From the NCBI GenBank assembly GCA_051008895.1, contig JBPCXI010000052.1, positions 1 to 47,304 of the forward strand: DNA of 47,304 bases, read 5' to 3'. Positions 27,401 through 36,022 of this stretch are shown here, one piece after another; position 1 is the first letter of the stretch, and every line of letters starts with the position of its first letter. The translations under genes and the position numbers were made by a program. Source of the stretch: SMWD01 sp051008895 (GTDB lineage Bacteria > Pseudomonadota > Gammaproteobacteria > Steroidobacterales > GCA-2729495). Below the pieces are notes generated by a model that saw nothing but the letters and a program-made list of their open reading frames with translations, ran no database searches and was not told where the DNA came from.

Positions 27401-30400
27401 GAATGGAATCACATCGCAGTGACGTACGACGGCGTCGCCGGCGAGGTCCATACCTACGTCAACGGAATGCTCGTAGACACGTTCAGCCAATCCGGCGCGA
27501 TCGGCGACGCGTACGCCGGATTCAACGAGTTTCGCATCGGCACGAGAGAGAATGCCAATGACCAGCACTTCGAAGGTCTGATCGACGAGGTGCGGATCTG
27601 GAACGTCACGCGGACCGAAGCGGATATCAAGATCAACATGGACGGCCTGCTGACCGGCGCCGAGCCCGGGCTGGTCGGCAACTGGCGGCTCGACGAGGCC
27701 AGCGGCACCATAGCGACGGATCAGTCGAGTTCCGGCAACGACGGCACGCTCGGCGGCGCGATCGGGCCGGCAGCCGAGCCGACCTGGGATGGTTACTCGA
27801 CGGACATGAACGTGGTGCTCAACGTTCCCGCGGGTACCGGCGTATTGGCAAACGACCTCGACGCCGAGGGCGATACGCTGACCGCCACGAACCTCGACAC
27901 GTCGAGCACACTCGGCCTCGTCACGCTGAATGCGGACGGCAGCTTTACCTACGATCCGAACGGCCAGTTCAATTTCCTGCTGCCGGGCCAGATCGCGACG
28001 GACACGTTCTCGTATACGGCGAATGACGGCACCGGCGACTCGAACGTCGCGACGGTGACGATCACCATCGTCGGCGTCGACGTTACGGCGCCCATCGTCA
28101 CCGTGAACGCGCTGACCACGAACGACAGTACGCCGCAACTGACAGGTACGGTCGACGACCCGCTGGCGACGATCCAGGTGACGGTCGGCGGCAACAGCTA
28201 CGCCGCGACCAACAACGGCGACGGGACCTGGGCGCTGGCCGACGACACAATCGCACCGGCGTTGGCGGACGGCACCTACGACGTCGCGGTCACGGCCACG
28301 GATCCGTCCCTGAATGCCGGCACCGACGGCTCGGTCAATGAGCTGGTCATTGACACCGCGGCGCCGACCGTGACCGTGAACAACCTGACCACGAACGACA
28401 CGACGCCGCAGCTGACCGGCACGATCAGCGATCCGACCGCGACGATCCAGGTCACCGTGAACGGCAACACCTATGCCGCGACCAATAATGGCGACGGCAC
28501 CTGGACCCTGGCCGACGATTCGATCGCGCCGGCGCTGGCCGACGGCACCTACGATGTTGCCGTGACCGCGACCGACGCGGCGACGAATGCCGGCACCGAC
28601 GGTTCGGTGAATGAACTCGTCATCGACACCGCGGCGCCCACGGTCACGGTTAATTCGCTGACGACCAATGACACGACGCCGCAGCTGACCGGTACCGTCA
28701 GCGATCCCGCGGCGACGATCCAGGTCACCGTAAACGGCAACACCTATGCCGCGACCAATAACGGTGACGGCACCTGGACGCTGGCGGACAACACGATCGC
28801 GCCGGCGCTGGTCGACGGCACCTACGATGTTGCCGTGACCGCGACGGATGCGGCCACGAATGCGGGCACGGATGCATCTATAAACGAGTTGGTCATCGAT
28901 ACCGCGGCGCCGACCGTGACTGTGAACAACCTGACCACGAACGATACGACGCCGCAGCTGACTGGCACCGTCAGCGACCCGGCCGCGACCATACAGGTGA
29001 CCGTGAACGGCAACACCTATGCCGCGACCAATAACGGCGACGGCACCTGGACGCTGGCCGATGACACGATCGCGCCGGCACTGGCCGACGGCACCTACGA
29101 CGTCGCGGTCACGGCCACTGATCCGTCCCTGAATGCCGGCACCGACGGTTCGGTCAACGAGCTCGTCATCGACACGGCGGCACCCACAGTCACGGTCAAT
29201 TCGCTGACGACCAATGACGCAACGCCTCAGCTGACCGGCACCGTCAACGATCCCGCGGCGACGATCCAGGTCACCGTGAACGGCAATACCTACGCCGCGA
29301 CCAACAACGGCGACGGCACCTGGACGCTGGCCGACGACACGATCGCCCCCGCGCTCACCGACGGCACCTACGATGTCGCGGTCACTGCGACCGATGCAGC
29401 GACGAACGCCGGTACCGACGCGTCGATCAACGAACTCGTGATCGATACCACGGCACCGACAGTGACCGTGAATCCGTTGACCACGAACGATTCGACGCCG
29501 CAGCTTAACGGCACGGTCAGCGACCCGGCCGCGACCATCCAGGTCACGGTCGGCGGCAACAGCTATGCCGCGACCAACAATGGCGACGGCACGTGGACGC
29601 TGGCCGACAACACGATTGCGCCGGCACTGGCGGACGGCACCTACGACGTCGCGGTCACCGCGACCGACGCGGCAACGAACGCCGGTACCGACGCGTCGAT
29701 CAACGAACTTGTGATCGACACCAACGCACCGGCCGTAACAGTCAACACCCTGATCACCAACGATTCGACGCCGCAGCTGACCGGCACGGTCAGCGATCCG
29801 GCCGCGACGATCCAGGTCACGGTCGGCGGCAACACGTATGCCGCGACGAACAATGGCGACGGCACGTGGACGCTGGCCGATGACACGATCGCGCCGGCGC
29901 TGGCGGACGGCACCTACGACGTCGCGGTCACCGCAACCGACGCGACGAGCAACGTCGGCACCGACGCATCCATCAACGAGCTTACTGTCGATACGACGGC
30001 TCCGGTCGTGACCGTGAATCCCCTGACGACTAACGACCCGACGCCGCAGCTGACCGGCACCGTCGACGACCCGCTCGCGACGATCCAGGTCACGGTCGGC
30101 GGCAACAGCTATGCCGCGACGAACAACGGCGACGGCACCTGGACGCTGGCCGATAACACGATCGCGCCGGCCCTGGCTGACGGCACCTACGACGTATCCG
30201 CGACCGCGACCGACGCGGCGACGAACGCCGGCACCGATATTACGGTCAACGAGCTGACCATCGACACGAACATCACTCCGGTCGCGAACGACGACGCGTA
30301 TACGGTCGCAGAAAACGGCACGCTGGCGACGGTTGCCGGCATCAACGACGTACTGCAGAACGATACTGATGCGAATTTCGACCCGCTCATCGTCAATACG

Positions 30401-31900
30401 ACGCCCGTATCCGGGCCGAGCGACGGCACGCTCGTCCTGAACGCCGACGGCACGTTCACCTATACACCGGACCTGAACTTCAGCGGCAGCGACTCGTTTG
30501 TCTATGAAATCTCGGACGGCCGCGGCGGCCTGGCACAAGCGACGGTCACGATTACCGTAACGCCGGTCAACAATGCGCCGAGCGCAAACGCGGACGGCTA
30601 CACCATCGCCGAGGATGGCAGCCTCGTGATCGGCGCCGCAGCCGGCGTGCTCGACAACGACACCGACACGGACGGCGATTCGTTGACCGCGAATACGACC
30701 GCGGTCGTCGGCCCGACCAACGGCATGCTCGTGCTCGCCGCGGACGGCTCATTCACCTATTCGCCGGATGCGAATTTCTTCGGCAGCGACAGCTTCGTTT
30801 ACGAAGTCAACGACGGTAACGGCGGAACCGCCCAGGCCAACGTCAACATCAACGTGACCAGCGTGAACGACATGCCGGCCGCGATCCAGGACAACCTGCT
30901 GGTGTCAGACGATCTGCCGCTGTCGTTTACGGCTGCAAGCATGCTTGCGAACGATACCGACATTGAAGGCGAAGCCCTGACGATTGTTTCGGTTTCAACG
31001 CCTTCGTTCGGTACGCTGTCCGACGACGGCAACGGCAACTATATCTACACGCCGGGAGCCGGCTTTCAGGGTACCGACAGCTTTTCCTATACCGTTGCCG
31101 ATGCGAGCGGCGGGACAGCGACGGCTTTCGTCTTCGTCGACGTGGCCGGCGCGCCGCTGCCGCCGACCGATAACCCGACCACTCCGCCCGGCGACGAGTC
31201 ATCGGATCCGGATCCCGATTCGCCGGCGCCGGATGATGAACCCGCCGCGGATCCGGAAGCGCCGACGCAACTATCCGCGAACCCGGTGGTCGGCGGTCCG
31301 GTTCCAACAACGATCAATCTCGGAATGGCGAACGTCCACCTCGTAGGCTCGGGCACACCGATTCAGGCCGAGGGCAGCGACACGCGCAACGATGCGCCGG
31401 CACCGGCGAAATTCCTGTACGACAGGCTCAGCACACTGGCCACGGGCTTCGAGTTCGAGGGCTTCGGCCTCAAGGACGTGAACCTGAATCACGACGTCTT
31501 GTTTCAGGCGCTGGACACGATGAAGCGCGAGATGAGCGGCCTGGCCGCGAACAGCGACGAGCGTTTCGCGGCGGTCGTCACGCAGGTCGCTGTCGGCACC
31601 AGCGTCGCGCTGAGCGCCGGCTTCGTCAGTTGGGTCATTCGCGGCGGCGCACTGGCGACGACGCTGCTGTCGACGATGCCGGTATGGAAAGGATTCGATC
31701 CGCTGCCGCTGCTGGCCGCACGCAGGAAAAAGTCGGAAGACGACGATGAGAACGAGAATGGCGACAACCAGGACAACTGGTCGGATGCGATTGCCGCCGA
31801 GCGCATGTTCTTCAACCAGGAGCAGGAGTCCGAGCAGACGATCGAGGCCGCAACGGAAGAAGAACCCGAGGAAGGCGGCGATGAGGATCACCGGTCATGA
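24425..31900 (+). CDS. Giant surface protein: LEPR-XLL-like motif, DUF4347, LamG, Ig-like and cadherin-like repeats
   Basis: This 2491-residue acidic protein opens with a basic stretch and LEGRVLLSAD (residues 19-28), a variant of the LEPR-XLL N-terminal motif of very large bacterial proteins. DUF4347 follows (about 71-241; ISHG with H133, GCNLA with C176). Then come LamG-like 1 (260-491), cadherin-like 1 (495-585), a domain I cannot name (586-890), LamG-like 2 (907-1115) and cadherin-like 2 (1125-1217). Eight 91-residue Ig-like repeats (1221-1948) and three more cadherin-like domains (1949-2240) follow. A Pro/Asp linker leads to a C-terminal module with a membrane segment (about 2388-2408), then DPLPLL, RRKK and an acidic tail. 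It is probably a surface adhesin or matrix protein carried by the preceding export genes. The stop overlaps the next start (ATGA). Confidence 0.92.
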   Translation: MWKRRKPRNYDGGELMLELEGRVLLSADLPGASIAGDLVNDPLIRDSDAGVVANRFASGAQQAAAESQRSRELIVVDAATPGADVLLADLLSQASDGRILEVAVLDASRDGIEQIGELLADRSDLGALHIISHGRDGSVFLGDTVVDHDELVTRAAAIQGWSDAFGADGDILIYGCNLAAGPDGRAFVGALARLTDTDVAASDDSTGAAALGGDWQLEYQFGDIDSRVAISERGQAAFNAILPGAAPTASGDPINFNSAIDAYSPLGYWRLGDAAGTTVADSANGNDGTYLNSPTLGSAGALAGDGNTAVTFDGAVNNDTGDYVEIAHDASYLVDEGSIQLWFNTADVTQDAALWSKDSTGFDTGGHLQINVTPTSHVQVRMQSATTDYVVESTTALTANDWHHVVLTFGSGGLQLYVDGQLADSDAYTGGLGTSSGGAGNFEPIVIGASSDVSGDLVATPTGRHFDGRIDEVAMLGQELTPEQIRQLYGAAFQDYTVVEGNTLNISAQAGVLATDYDADGDPLTAALVGAPPANAASFTLNADGSFDYTPNVGFVGTDTFTYRANDGTLDSGLTTVTITVAPAIAPANSVWISTDGNVGAPGADGLPGGWNEGEVLNFGGPDLQLGAGTDGDFSSAIDFDLFTLDAVDVGALHFVGRNMTIGTGANRVDLEIGDVLVSFNQDETILGAYYETGVDTLVGRGDLLVFRPTTAGDFSAGHFYMLLNDIPDTVGVPITNLNAISLIEQDTVVGSTPLAAGTFIFSEQAGAAPNNIYHFTATSAGKSPSAGTTITLIDGADIDIAFPGHRVRGLDIAETATTIGGHSLAAGSILVTLDFDDPAVGANGLNTATNDIFVLNVTAAEPETGTTAATAEMFMDGSDVNLDGNERVYAIALVPENVRPEAQDDRVGLSFDGVDDFVLVANDPSLVMANNLTMEAWINHSGNGTGSQIILNKEGEYELGITADTGEIKWAIADSLDSWFWRDTGVFVTPGEWNHIAVTYDGVAGEVHTYVNGMLVDTFSQSGAIGDAYAGFNEFRIGTRENANDQHFEGLIDEVRIWNVTRTEADIKINMDGLLTGAEPGLVGNWRLDEASGTIATDQSSSGNDGTLGGAIGPAAEPTWDGYSTDMNVVLNVPAGTGVLANDLDAEGDTLTATNLDTSSTLGLVTLNADGSFTYDPNGQFNFLLPGQIATDTFSYTANDGTGDSNVATVTITIVGVDVTAPIVTVNALTTNDSTPQLTGTVDDPLATIQVTVGGNSYAATNNGDGTWALADDTIAPALADGTYDVAVTATDPSLNAGTDGSVNELVIDTAAPTVTVNNLTTNDTTPQLTGTISDPTATIQVTVNGNTYAATNNGDGTWTLADDSIAPALADGTYDVAVTATDAATNAGTDGSVNELVIDTAAPTVTVNSLTTNDTTPQLTGTVSDPAATIQVTVNGNTYAATNNGDGTWTLADNTIAPALVDGTYDVAVTATDAATNAGTDASINELVIDTAAPTVTVNNLTTNDTTPQLTGTVSDPAATIQVTVNGNTYAATNNGDGTWTLADDTIAPALADGTYDVAVTATDPSLNAGTDGSVNELVIDTAAPTVTVNSLTTNDATPQLTGTVNDPAATIQVTVNGNTYAATNNGDGTWTLADDTIAPALTDGTYDVAVTATDAATNAGTDASINELVIDTTAPTVTVNPLTTNDSTPQLNGTVSDPAATIQVTVGGNSYAATNNGDGTWTLADNTIAPALADGTYDVAVTATDAATNAGTDASINELVIDTNAPAVTVNTLITNDSTPQLTGTVSDPAATIQVTVGGNTYAATNNGDGTWTLADDTIAPALADGTYDVAVTATDATSNVGTDASINELTVDTTAPVVTVNPLTTNDPTPQLTGTVDDPLATIQVTVGGNSYAATNNGDGTWTLADNTIAPALADGTYDVSATATDAATNAGTDITVNELTIDTNITPVANDDAYTVAENGTLATVAGINDVLQNDTDANFDPLIVNTTPVSGPSDGTLVLNADGTFTYTPDLNFSGSDSFVYEISDGRGGLAQATVTITVTPVNNAPSANADGYTIAEDGSLVIGAAAGVLDNDTDTDGDSLTANTTAVVGPTNGMLVLAADGSFTYSPDANFFGSDSFVYEVNDGNGGTAQANVNINVTSVNDMPAAIQDNLLVSDDLPLSFTAASMLANDTDIEGEALTIVSVSTPSFGTLSDDGNGNYIYTPGAGFQGTDSFSYTVADASGGTATAFVFVDVAGAPLPPTDNPTTPPGDESSDPDPDSPAPDDEPAADPEAPTQLSANPVVGGPVPTTINLGMANVHLVGSGTPIQAEGSDTRNDAPAPAKFLYDRLSTLATGFEFEGFGLKDVNLNHDVLFQALDTMKREMSGLAANSDERFAAVVTQVAVGTSVALSAGFVSWVIRGGALATTLLSTMPVWKGFDPLPLLAARRKKSEDDDENENGDNQDNWSDAIAAERMFFNQEQESEQTIEAATEEEPEEGGDEDHRS
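28085..30268 (+). repeat. Eight tandem 273-bp repeats encoding Ig-like domains
   Basis: Eight in-frame units of exactly 273 bases (91 residues) follow one another, each starting near xAPxVTVN and containing TPQLTGTV, ATIQVTV, YAATNNGDGTW and DGTYDVAVTATD. Sampled unit starts are 28085, 28358 and 29996. Units differ mostly at silent sites and a few residues (for example GGNSYAATN against NGNTYAATN). The near identity suggests recent duplication or ongoing gene conversion; repeat number probably varies between strains. Confidence 0.95.
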
Positions 31901-34900
31901 ATAAGATCATGACGCCGACAATGCGCGTAACGCTCGGGATCGTATCGCTAACGATCAGCCTGCTGCTGGCCGCCGAGTTTTTCGGCTTCTTTCCCGATCG
32001 AACGCTGCTCGCACTCGAGGCCCGGCAAAAATTCTGCGAGACACTCGCGGTGCAGTTGTCCTGGGACGCAATGCGCAACGACCTCCGCGGCATTCAGAAT
32101 ACGCTCGAATCGGTCGTCGAGCGCGACGACGAACTTCTGTCTGCGGCGTTTCGCAGCGAGCGCAATGGCGAAATGGCGATTGCGGGCGATCACGAAACCC
32201 ACTGGATCCCGCGCACCGATGACATGTCAACCTCGACTCACGTGCAGGTACCGATTCACCAGGACGACGAGCGCTGGGGCACGGTCGAGCTGAGCTTCAA
32301 GCCGCTCAATGCCGCAACGGGCATGGCCGCGATCACACAATCTTCGTTCAGCGTACTGATCTTCGTCGGGTTGTTCGGCTTCGGTTTCTATTTCCTGTTC
32401 CTGCAACGCGCACTGAAAGAACTCGATCCGTCAGCAGTTATTCCGGAGCGCGTCAAAGCCGCTTTCGACGCACTCGCCGAAGGCGTCATCATCGTCGACG
32501 AGAAGGAGCGCGTCGTCCTCGCCAACGAGTCTTTCGGCAAGATGACGGGCCGGAAACCGATCGCACTGACTGGCGTCAAAGCGTCCGACCTCGACTGGCT
32601 GATCTCCCGCGAAGGCGAACAGGCAACGATCCTGCCCTGGCAGCTGGCGATTGAGGACCGGTCGACACAGGTCGGCGTTCCGCTGCTGATGCCGTCGGAC
32701 GAGGGAGGAATCCGGACACTCATGGTCAATTCCGCGCCGATACTCGACGGCAAGGGCAAGTCGCGTGGTGCGCTGGCGACGTTCGACGACGTAACCGATC
32801 TCGAGAAACGCAATACCGAACTACGCGACACGCTGGATCGGCTGTCGAAGTCGCGGGCCGAGGTCAAACGCCAGAACGAAGAGCTGAAATTCCTGGCGAC
32901 GCGCGACCCGCTGACCGGCTGCCTGAATCGGCGCGCCGCATTCGAGCGCTTTCAGAACCTGCTCGAAGAAGTGTCCGAGAGCGGCAGCCCGCTCAGCTGC
33001 ATCATGGTCGACATCGATCACTTCAAGAAGATCAATGATCGCTATGGACATACGGCAGGCGACAAGGTCATCAAGTTTGTCGCGAAGTCCTTGCGCGAGG
33101 CCGCGCGCGTCGAGGATATCGTCGCGCGCTACGGCGGCGAGGAGTTCTGCCTGATCTTACCGGGTATCGACGTCGACGATGCATCACACTTCGCCGAACG
33201 GTTACGCGAAATGATCTACAACGATTTTCGCACCAAGTTTTCGTCCAAACGGGAGCTGACGGTTAGCCTCGGCATCGCCGGCTACAAGCACGGCGAAGAG
33301 TCGGCGATGGAACTGCTGAATCGTTCGGACCAGGCGCTTTACGCTGCCAAAGCTCATGGTCGCAACCGAGCGGTGCGCTGGGACGATCCGGAGGTGAGCG
33401 CGCTGGCGGCGGACTCGACGAACCTCACGGCCGCAATACCCGATCAGAGCATGCTGGTCGAGAAGCTGGAAGACTTTACCCAGACGCTGCAGGTACAGAA
33501 GCTCAACGATAAAGTTGTCGAGCTCGACGCGATGATCGAGGAAAAGTCCCTCGAACTGCATCGCAAACACGGCTTCGATGAACTCACGGGGCTGCCGAAC
33601 CGAATCCTGTTTTACGATCGTGTCGCACAGGCACTCGCCGGCGCGCGACGCGACGGCAGGGTTGTCGCCGCGCTATACCTCGACATCGTGCTGGTGCGCC
33701 AGATCAAAGACGCGCAGGAAACCATAACCGACGACAACCTGCTCAAGGCGGCGACGAAGCGCCTGGCAACGGTCTTGCGCGACAGTGACACGGTGACGAA
33801 CCTCGACGGCGTGGTCGAGAACGTGACGATCTCCCGCCTCGCCAACAACGAGTTCGGCGTGTCACTGAGCAATCTCGGCAGCACCGAGGCGGTCACGTGG
33901 ATCGTGCAGCGACTGTTCGACTCGCTGTCCGAGCCGATCGAGGTTGGCGACACATCGGTTTTCGCGAATTGCACCATCGGCATCAGCCTGTACCCGAACG
34001 ACGGCAACGATGTCGAGACCCTGATCCGGCATGCCAGCACCGCGCGGCACCATGCGAAGGTGGGCGCGGGCCGGCACAAATACATGTTCTTCGCCCAGGA
34101 AATGAACGAGCGCTCGTATGAGCAGATCAAGCTCGAGGCGCAGATGCGCCAGGCCATCGAGAACGACGAGTTCGAGCTTTACTATCAGCCCGCGTTCGAT
34201 GTCGGTAGCGGACGTATCGTCGGACTTGAGGCACTGATTCGCTGGCAGCACCCCGAGCTGGGCATGCTCGGCCCGCAGGATTTCATTCCGATTGCCGAGC
34301 ATACCGGCTTCATCGGCAAGCTCGGTGACTGGGTCATGACGACCGCGTGCGCGCAGATGAAAGCGTGGACGGATCAAGGTGTGCGCGGCGTGCGCGTCGC
34401 GATAAACCTGTCGGCCATGCAGCTGCGCTCGGACTCGCTGGAGAAACAAGTCCGGGGAATCCTCGACGCAACCGGCGTCGAGCCCGACTGCGTAGAACTC
34501 GAAGTTACCGAGACGGTCCTGATGGATGACGTGCAGCACGCCCAACGCGCGCTGGAGAAAGTCCGCGACCTCGGCGTACACGTCGCAATTGATGATTTCG
34601 GCACCGGCTACTCTTCGCTGAGTCACCTCAAGTATTTCGTCGTCGACAAGCTGAAGATCGACAAGTCGTTCATTCGCGACGTGACGCGCGACAAGCGCGA
34701 CGCGGCGGTCGTCGGCGCGACGATCGCGATGGCGAAGCTGCTCGGCGCGAGCGTGGTTGCCGAGGGTGTCGAGACCGAGGAACAGCTCAAGTTCCTGCGC
34801 AAGCGACAGTGCGACATCGCGCAGGGCTTCCTGCTCGGCAGACCGCAGCCTGCGGACGAGGCCGGCCAGCTGTTGCTGGTAGAGGCCGGCGACCGGAGCC

Positions 34901-34974
34901 TCGACCCGGCCGCGACGGACACCGATGTCCCGCGGGCCGATCGCGTCGAAGAAGCTGCCAAGCTGCTGAACTGA
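31897..34974 (+). CDS. Membrane GGDEF-EAL protein (PAS, active GGDEF, degenerate GGDEF, EAL)
   Basis: This 1025-residue inner-membrane protein is predicted to make and/or degrade cyclic di-GMP. TM1 is about residues 10-30, a periplasmic sensor region spans 33-143, and TM2 is about 146-167. A PAS domain (about 180-300) and a short coiled coil follow. The first GGDEF domain has GGEEF (413-417) with an inhibitory RVED site five residues before it, so it looks active. The second GGDEF-like domain has ANNEF at 649-653 and is probably inactive. The EAL domain has EAL (778-780), DDFGTGYSSL and EGVET, so it looks active. ATG 31897 overlaps the stop of the giant gene as ATGA, implying coupled translation and a link between c-di-GMP and the surface protein. 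Confidence 0.95.
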   Translation: MNKIMTPTMRVTLGIVSLTISLLLAAEFFGFFPDRTLLALEARQKFCETLAVQLSWDAMRNDLRGIQNTLESVVERDDELLSAAFRSERNGEMAIAGDHETHWIPRTDDMSTSTHVQVPIHQDDERWGTVELSFKPLNAATGMAAITQSSFSVLIFVGLFGFGFYFLFLQRALKELDPSAVIPERVKAAFDALAEGVIIVDEKERVVLANESFGKMTGRKPIALTGVKASDLDWLISREGEQATILPWQLAIEDRSTQVGVPLLMPSDEGGIRTLMVNSAPILDGKGKSRGALATFDDVTDLEKRNTELRDTLDRLSKSRAEVKRQNEELKFLATRDPLTGCLNRRAAFERFQNLLEEVSESGSPLSCIMVDIDHFKKINDRYGHTAGDKVIKFVAKSLREAARVEDIVARYGGEEFCLILPGIDVDDASHFAERLREMIYNDFRTKFSSKRELTVSLGIAGYKHGEESAMELLNRSDQALYAAKAHGRNRAVRWDDPEVSALAADSTNLTAAIPDQSMLVEKLEDFTQTLQVQKLNDKVVELDAMIEEKSLELHRKHGFDELTGLPNRILFYDRVAQALAGARRDGRVVAALYLDIVLVRQIKDAQETITDDNLLKAATKRLATVLRDSDTVTNLDGVVENVTISRLANNEFGVSLSNLGSTEAVTWIVQRLFDSLSEPIEVGDTSVFANCTIGISLYPNDGNDVETLIRHASTARHHAKVGAGRHKYMFFAQEMNERSYEQIKLEAQMRQAIENDEFELYYQPAFDVGSGRIVGLEALIRWQHPELGMLGPQDFIPIAEHTGFIGKLGDWVMTTACAQMKAWTDQGVRGVRVAINLSAMQLRSDSLEKQVRGILDATGVEPDCVELEVTETVLMDDVQHAQRALEKVRDLGVHVAIDDFGTGYSSLSHLKYFVVDKLKIDKSFIRDVTRDKRDAAVVGATIAMAKLLGASVVAEGVETEEQLKFLRKRQCDIAQGFLLGRPQPADEAGQLLLVEAGDRSLDPAATDTDVPRADRVEEAAKLLN

Positions 34975-34984
34975 TGGCAATTCT

Positions 34985-35014
34985 GCACACCGCCCCGGTC
35001 CCGGGGCGGTGTGC
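34985..35014 (+). terminator. Strong GC hairpin after the GGDEF-EAL gene
   Basis: Perfect 14-base arms (GCACACCGCCCCGG and its complement) are separated by two bases, starting 10 bases after the stop. No T tract follows, so it is not a standard intrinsic terminator. It may end the export unit, block 3' exonucleases, or act in the leader of the aldolase gene. Confidence 0.5.
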
Positions 35015-35073
35015 TAGACTCTCGCGTCCCGGTTCCACCCATAACTCTATATATAAGGAGCTTCGAGGCCGCC

Positions 35074-35967
35074 ATGTCCATATTCGAAGACCAGCTCGAC
35101 AAAGTCCGCACCCAGAAAGGTTTCGTCGCCGCGCTCGACCAGAGCGGTGGCAGCACGCCGAAGGCACTGAAGATCTATGGCGTCGGCGAAGACGCCTACA
35201 GCAACGACGAGGAGATGTTCGCAGCCGTGCATGCGATGCGCACCCGCATCGTCACGAGCCCGTCTTTCAACGGCGATCGGATTCTGTGCGCTATCCTGTT
35301 CGAGAACACGCTCGATCGCGACATCGCCGGCAAGAATTCGGCGGCCTACCTGTGGGAAGAAAAGAACGTCGTGCCGATTCTGAAGGTCGACAAGGGCCTC
35401 GCAGACGAGGCCAACGGCGTGCAGCTGATGAAGCCAATTCCCAATCTCGGCGATCTGCTCGACAAGGCCAAGGCGCGCAACGTATTCGGCACGAAGATGC
35501 GCTCCGTCATCAAGAGCGCGAATGCGGACGGCATCGCCGCGAACGTGGCGCAGCAGTTCGAGATCGGCAAGCAGATCGTTGCCGCGGGACTCGTGCCGAT
35601 CATCGAGCCCGAGGTCGACATCAACGCGCCCGACAAGGCCGAGGCCGAAGTCATCTTGCGCGACAATATCCTCGAGCAGCTGAATTCCCTGGCAGACGGC
35701 CAGCTTGTCATGCTCAAGCTGACGCCGCCCGAGCAGGCGAACTTCTACAAGGCCTGCATCGACCACCCGAACTGCCTGAAGGTCGTCGCGCTGTCCGGTG
35801 GCTATCCGCGCGACGAAGCGAACCGTCGCGTGTCCGAGAATCACGGCATGATCGCCAGCTTCTCGCGGGCGCTGACTCAGGGCCTGTCGGCGCAGCAAAC
35901 CGACGATGAGTTCAACGACCTGCTCGATTCGTCGATCCAGTCGATCTACGACGCATCGAGCACCTGA
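35074..35967 (+). CDS. fda: Class I fructose-bisphosphate aldolase
   Basis: This 297-residue cytoplasmic enzyme cleaves fructose-1,6-bisphosphate by a Schiff-base mechanism, or forms it in gluconeogenesis. It matches the bacterial class I family: GFVAALDQSGGSTPKAL near the N-terminus, VVPILKVDKGL, VPIIEPEVD, and the predicted Schiff-base lysine K215 in VMLKLTPP, followed by SGGYPRDEANRR. The start is ATG 35074 with GAGG five bases upstream and a further AAGGAG at 35055-35060; the longer frame upstream overlaps the hairpin and has no homology. TATATA at 35049-35054 might be part of a promoter. An intrinsic terminator lies 23 bases after the stop. It connects sugar released from glycogen to triose phosphates. 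Confidence 0.94.
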   Translation: MSIFEDQLDKVRTQKGFVAALDQSGGSTPKALKIYGVGEDAYSNDEEMFAAVHAMRTRIVTSPSFNGDRILCAILFENTLDRDIAGKNSAAYLWEEKNVVPILKVDKGLADEANGVQLMKPIPNLGDLLDKAKARNVFGTKMRSVIKSANADGIAANVAQQFEIGKQIVAAGLVPIIEPEVDINAPDKAEAEVILRDNILEQLNSLADGQLVMLKLTPPEQANFYKACIDHPNCLKVVALSGGYPRDEANRRVSENHGMIASFSRALTQGLSAQQTDDEFNDLLDSSIQSIYDASST

Positions 35968-35990
35968 CGCGCCAGGCCAAAAAAAGAACG

Positions 35991-36022
35991 CCCCCGCGAC
36001 TTGACGGTCGCGGGGGTTTTTT
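35991..36022 (+). terminator. Intrinsic terminator of the aldolase gene
   Basis: A 10-base perfect stem (CCCCCGCGAC, loop TTGACG, complement) is followed directly by six T residues (36017-36022), and an A-rich run precedes it. This is the clearest intrinsic terminator in the window. It overlaps the 5' region of the next reading frame. Confidence 0.9.

Noticed and set aside
28085..30268. Possible CRISPR-like or satellite array
   Set aside because: Units are 273 bases, contiguous without spacers and in frame, so this is a protein-domain repeat.
26459..30538. A 1359-residue open frame on the minus strand through the repeat array
   Set aside because: It is antisense to the giant gene, has the Arg/Val/Asp-rich composition of a shadow frame in GC-rich DNA, and is long only because the eight repeats copy the same stop-free stretch.
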